From the NCBI RefSeq assembly GCF_024323335.1, contig NC_066585.1, positions 182,918,294-182,982,293 of the forward strand: a DNA stretch of 64,000 nt. Reading direction: 5' to 3'. This document shows, in pieces, positions 55,450 through 64,000 of this stretch. The first letter of the stretch is position 1; each line of letters begins with the position of its first letter. The notes below the pieces were generated by a model. It worked only from the letters and a program-made list of their open reading frames with translations, was not told where the DNA came from and made no database searches. Both the position numbers and the translations under genes were made by a program. This DNA is from Lathyrus oleraceus (Eukaryota; Streptophyta; Magnoliopsida; Fabales; Fabaceae).

Positions 55450-56115
55450 CCGTCATGCACAAGTCCTTCATCATAGATAAGAGCAAAGCTACCTGACACC
55501 ACTCCTCATTCGGCTGAGGCAAGCCAGTAATCTTCTCCCTGTGGTTAATAAACTTCAGCGGATCACGGTCCTTCAGAAAATAAAAATCAATGTCAGAAAC
55601 TTGTAATATATTAATAAACATAAATTAAAATAAATGAATCCCACTAATGCTACCTCTCAGTCCTAGATATGTTTGGCAGTATGGTTTGGATACAGAGGCA
55701 GTAATGACAACTCTACAGGACCTTCTCCAAATAGCTCTGACTCAGCATGCTCAACAGCATCACCATCCGGATGTGGCACTGACTCAACAGCATTAGTAGT
55801 AGGAGGTGGCACTGGCTCAGAAGCATCATGCGTCGGAGGTGGCACTGGTGCCTCAGGTACCACTTGTGACTCGGGTACCTCTGACGTCTAAATAGGTGAA
55901 ACCTGACGCCTGCGGGAGGATGGAGAGAGTGATGTGTTGGTAGGTGAAACCCGTCTCCTACGGGAAGAAGAAGATGGAGAAGCATGCGCCCTAGAAGTAG
56001 ATGTCGCTGCATGACCAGAGTGAACAAGAGCCTCTAAAACCTGACTCTTCTCCTGCCGCACTGATGCATTATGTGCAATCCTTCCGTGCCTCAGTCTATC
56101 GTGTCTATCAGCCAT
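55450..56115 (-). pseudogene. MAIN-type plant mobile domain-like gene, left copy, broken
   Basis: The minus-strand gene starts MADRHDRLRHGRIAHNASVR (ATG 56113-56115). Ser/Arg- and Pro-rich exon 1 is stopped by TAG 55888-55890 (CAG in the right copy), then continues to PLYPNHTAKHI. After an intron-like gap (about 55570-55660) exon 2 reads DRDPLKFINHREKITGLPQPNEEW and stops matching at about 55450. The conserved plant mobile domain is therefore missing here. It is homologous to the right copy at 63037 in inverted orientation. Confidence 0.7.
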
Positions 56116-56204
56116 AATGGTTGTAAGTTAAAGTAAACCAGACAATTAGTGCAAGCAAGCAACACTACAAACAAGAAGAAAAAAAAACTGCTAATTTACG
56201 AAGA

Positions 56205-56310
56205 TGCATCTCCGAAAAATATGAATCCAAACGTTGAAAAATCTCGAGATGCATCTCCGAGTAATATGAATCCAAATGTTGAAAAATTATGGAGATGCAT
56301 CTCCGGAATT
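56205..56310. repeat. GAGATGCATCTC palindrome array, left arm
   Basis: Three closely spaced copies of a GAGATGCATCTCCG-like palindrome (about 56204, 56250, 56293), with another at about 56685 (CCGGAGATGCATCTCCGAAAT). Counterparts in the right arm lie at about 62380-62480 and 62880-62945. Confidence 0.65.
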
Positions 56311-56818
56311 TTCTGCAACTCTTCAGTTCATCAATGGAGGCAATGCAGAAATGCAAACCTCAAATAAACGGTTTGATCTTGATTTTCAACAAACAAACGT
56401 GTTTTACAGCACGTATAAACTAACATTCTTGCATTTCCTACTCATTTACACAAAAACTCAAAAAACTTATCAAAACATCAAAAGTTTACAATTTGTCACT
56501 TTGCTTCAGTGTTGGATGATGTTTCTGATATTGATTGAAGATCCTTTGAGTTTGGTTGTTTGATTTCGAACTTGGCGATGAAAATAATTGAGAGAGTTTG
56601 AAGAGGTTTTAAGTTTTTTCAGAAATAAGGAAGGAGAAGGGTTTTGGCGTGATTTAAACTCCAATACATTCCGGAGATGCATCTCCGAAATAAGTTTGAA
56701 GATGCATTTCAGGGATATTTTAACGTTAGTTCAGAATTGGATGTGTCCGAAAATATATCTCCGAAATCTGAAAGCATTTAAATATTTTCACGTGGTGTCT
56801 AAATAATATATAAGATTC

Positions 56819-57195
56819 ATTAAGAAATTTCCAAATATATACTATTAATCAAATTACAATAAGGATCATTAGTTAATATAACAAATTATATTATTAGAAG
56901 CCTTGAAACAAAACACTTCAATATGTCACCAAACCTAACACCATTTCCTAAGCACTCGAAGCAAAAATTGATAAAGAAACCAGCAAGACCATTATAGAAC
57001 CAGTCATGCTTACAACATCAATACTCAAACATGGTAAGGTTGTGAACTTCAAAATCTGAAAGATTGTCAATTCCGAAATCAGTAAGCACGTTTGATATAC
57101 CTTGGTAAGTTCTCAAGAGCCTCTAGAAATGTCTACAAACTCAATTCTAATAGGAAATTATGAAGCAAATATCAAATATTTGATTAAACCAGCTC
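56819..57195. other. RLK4 downstream flank
   Basis: No gene. Matches the flank downstream of RLK2 (35725-36018), with an extra about 75 bases here (57003-57075). Confidence 0.6.
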
Positions 57196-61777
<4,582 letters not shown>

Positions 61778-62330
61778 TGAATTTCTCCCTCATTTTAGTA
61801 TGAAGATATAATAGAATTGACACAAATTTTACTCTTGAACAGAAGATAATCACTTGACTTTGAAGACATAAATTTTCCACACAATGGGCCAATGACCAAT
61901 GACATAGTCAATTGAAGTATTTTATGCAACTACGCCAACGTCTCATAGCCAAGAATTATTCATACCTCTTGACCATTACAATGACTCGTAACTAGAGCTG
62001 ACAATACTCGCTCTATCCCACACCCTCCATCCACAATGAGTAATTCAATGGATCAAATTACACAGATTAAGAAAAAGAAATAATAAAAGAGAATGATATT
62101 TTTTAAAAAGTATTGAGAATGATGAAACTAATATTAATTTTAGAGTAGAATTTGAAAAAAGTATTTTGAAAATTAAAATAGATCATTCATTTTAAGATAC
62201 TTATTTATTTCAAATAGATTATTCCTTGTGAGACGGTGGGAGTACAATTTAGGAGGTCGGAGTCTAACTTTTAAAGTCAAAAAAATTAAGAAGGCCTGAA
62301 ATTATAAAAATAAAGAGAATTTTTTAATGT
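61778..62330. other. Intergenic region upstream of RLK4
   Basis: No gene. The first about 150 bases match the RLK2 upstream flank; the rest is A/T-rich without recognisable signals. Confidence 0.5.
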
Positions 62331-63720
62331 ACTTTATATATTACTTAGACACCACGTGAAAATAATATAATGTCATCCGATTTCGGAGATTCATCTCCCG
62401 ATGCACCCAATTCTGACTCAACGTTAAAATATTTCGAAGATGAATCTTCAAACTTATTTTGGATATGTATCTTCGGAAGGTATTGGAGCTTAAATCACGC
62501 TAGAACTCTTTTCCTTCCTCATTTAAAAAAAACACAAAGTTTGCTCAAATTCTATCAAAGTGTTTTTCATCAACCAACTCCCAAATCAAACAACCAAGCT
62601 CACAGGTTCTTCAAACAACAACAAGTGCATCAGACACATCAAAGTGTGAGGTAAATCTAAATTTGTAAGTTTTTTGATGTTATGAAAAGTTTTTGAGTTT
62701 TTGTGTAAATGAGTAGAAATTGATGATTAAGGTAAGAAATGAGTAGAGATTGTATGAATGATAGTTCAAACATAGTGTATAACATGTTTGTTGGCTGAAA
62801 ATGATTATCAAACTATTATTTTTTGTGTTTGCATGTTTGCATTGCCGTCATTGACGCACCTGAGGTGTTGCAGAAAATTTGGGAGATGTATCTTCGGAAT
62901 TGTTCAACATTTAAGGTTTCCAGTAACAAGAGACGCATCTCTGAAATTTAGCAGTCTGTTTTATTTTTTTTTCTTTCTTGTTTGTAGTGTTGCTTGCTTG
63001 CATTAATTGTCTGGTTTACTTTAACTTACAGGCATTATGGTTGATAGGCACGATAAAATAAGGCACAGGAGGATTGCACAACATGCATCAGTGCGGTGGG
63101 AGTAGAGTCAGATTTTGGAGGCTCATGTTCACTCTGGTCATGTAGAGATATCTACTTCTAGGACTCGTGCTTCTCCTCATGTTTCTCCATCTTCTTCTTC
63201 CCGTATGAGACATGTTTCACTTACTGGTGCATCGCTCCCTCCATCCTCACGTTGGCGCCAGGTTTCACTTATTCAGACGCCAGAGGTACCCGAGTTACCG
63301 GTGGTACCGGAGGCATCAGTGCCACCTCCGACGAATGATGCTTCTGAGTCAGTGTCTGCTCCTGCTGTTGTGCCAGTGCCACCTTCGGATGGTGAGAATG
63401 TTGAGCCAAAGCCATTTGAAGAAGGCTATGTAGAGTTGTCACTACTGCCTTTGTACCCAGACCATTCTGTTAGACATATCTTGGACAAAGAGGTAGCATT
63501 AGTTTGATTCATTCTTTTTAATTTACGTTTATTGTAATTTACCTTTATTAATATATTACAAATTTCTGACGTTGATTTTTATTTTCTGCAGGATCGTGAT
63601 CCGCTGAAATTTATTAACCAGAGGCGAAAGATTACTGGCTTGCCTCAACTGAATGAGGAGTGGTTTTATGCAGCTTTGTCCGTATCTGGGATGAGGGACT
63701 TGTGCATGAGCGGTCAACTA
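62331..63720 (+). repeat. Right arm of the large inverted repeat around RLK4
   Basis: The inner end begins near ATATATTACTTAGACACCACGTG. It runs through TTTCGGAGATTCATCTCC, CAAACTTATTTTGGA, a non-coding leader, CTTGTTTGTAGTGTTGCTTGCTTGC and the plant mobile domain-like gene. It aligns with the reverse complement of 55450-56818. The gene continues past the end of the homologous part. Confidence 0.78.
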
Positions 63721-64000
63721 CGGGATGCTTAATGCATTCGTGGAGAGATGGCACACCGATACCTCGTCACTTCATCTCCCGTTGGGTGAGATGTTTATTA
63801 CACTCAACGATGTATCGTGTTTGCTGCATCTTCCGATAAGGGGAAAACTTCTAGATCATGGGAGGATTAGCAAAGACGAGGCACTCGAGATGATGGTAGA
63901 CTATCTGGGAGTTGACCCATATACTACATTGAAGGAGATTGAGAAAACCAGAGGGGATCATGCTCGATTTGAATTCCTGGAAAAAAAAGTATATACATAT
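63037..64000 (+). pseudogene. MAIN-type plant mobile domain-like gene, right copy (runs off window)
   Basis: ATG 63037 (MVDRHDKIRHRRIAQHASVR). TAG at 63103-63105 stops it after about 22 codons, where the left copy has Lys. Exon 1 continues to HSVRHILDKE with donor GTAGCA at 63493. The acceptor TTCTGCAG gives exon 2 from 63602 (DRDPLKFINQRRKITGLPQ). A frameshift near 63720 leads into a well-conserved plant mobile domain (FVERWHTDTSSLHLPLGEM, ITLNDVSCLLHLPIRGKLL). This domain occurs in MAIN/MAIL1 host proteins, which act in silencing and development, and in transposons. Degraded in its first part; the domain itself is open to the window end. Confidence 0.75.

Larger units (their letters stand above)
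55450..56818 (-). repeat. Left arm of a large inverted repeat around RLK4
   Basis: Reverse complement of about 62331-63720. Shared pieces in order from the inner end: GACACCACGTGAAAAT, TTTCGGAGAT, CAAACTTATTT, TATTGGAG(T/C)TTAAATCACGC, the GGAGATGCATCTCC zone, CAAGCAAGCAACACTACAAAC (as on this strand) and the plant mobile domain-like gene. Identity falls off at both ends and no target duplication is evident. Confidence 0.78.

Overview
The window is plant nuclear DNA. It is AT-rich, most of it is retrotransposon sequence, and it holds a cluster of intron-containing receptor-like kinase genes. Two very large Ogre-type Ty3/gypsy elements (LTRs of 3.7 and 4.9 kb, tRNA-Arg-type primer site, extra ORF1 ahead of gag) point to a legume, most likely tribe Fabeae (pea, vetch, lentil, grass pea). 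The species call is inference; I could not run a search.

Region 1 (1-28275) is a nest of three retrotransposons. The outer one, Ogre-B (+ strand), is seen only as its repeat-rich 3' untranslated region (8271-9333 and 23092-23376) and its 3' LTR (23377-28275). A second Ogre, Ogre-A (- strand), ends at 8270; its 5' LTR, primer site, ORF1 and part of gag are inside the window. A 13.75-kb Athila-like element (9334-23086) lies in the tandem-repeat zone of Ogre-B, with two 1742-bp LTRs and the target duplication AGTCT. It carries gag and pol (one frameshift, one stop) and then, unusually, two related ATHILA ORF-1-like genes in tandem. The second has its own promoter-like leader, containing the same 18-bp GTGACG/CGTCAC palindromes that lie ahead of the LTR TATA box.

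Region 2 (28276-31775) is degraded retroelement sequence and intergenic DNA with two short tandem duplications.

Region 3 (31776-61777) is a cluster of G-type lectin S-domain receptor-like kinases. There are three reconstructable seven-exon genes (RLK1 on +, 834 aa; RLK3 on -, 849 aa; RLK4 on -, 850 aa), one multiply broken pseudogene (RLK2, -) and one decayed kinase fragment. All three intact models keep the kinase motifs, and internal exons 4, 5 and 6 have identical lengths (211, 238, 151 bp), so they arose by duplication. Such proteins sit in the plasma membrane, with a lectin/S-locus/PAN ectodomain outside and a Ser/Thr kinase inside. Between them lie a Ty3/gypsy RT fragment, a decayed Ty1/copia element (42543-47402), a complete 324-bp TRIM element with target duplication TTAAC (53090-53413) and a gypsy gag remnant.

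Region 4 overlaps region 3: RLK4 is enclosed by a large inverted repeat (about 55450-56818 and 62331-63720). Each arm carries a broken copy of a gene resembling MAIN-type plant mobile domain genes, plus GGAGATGCATCTCC palindromes.
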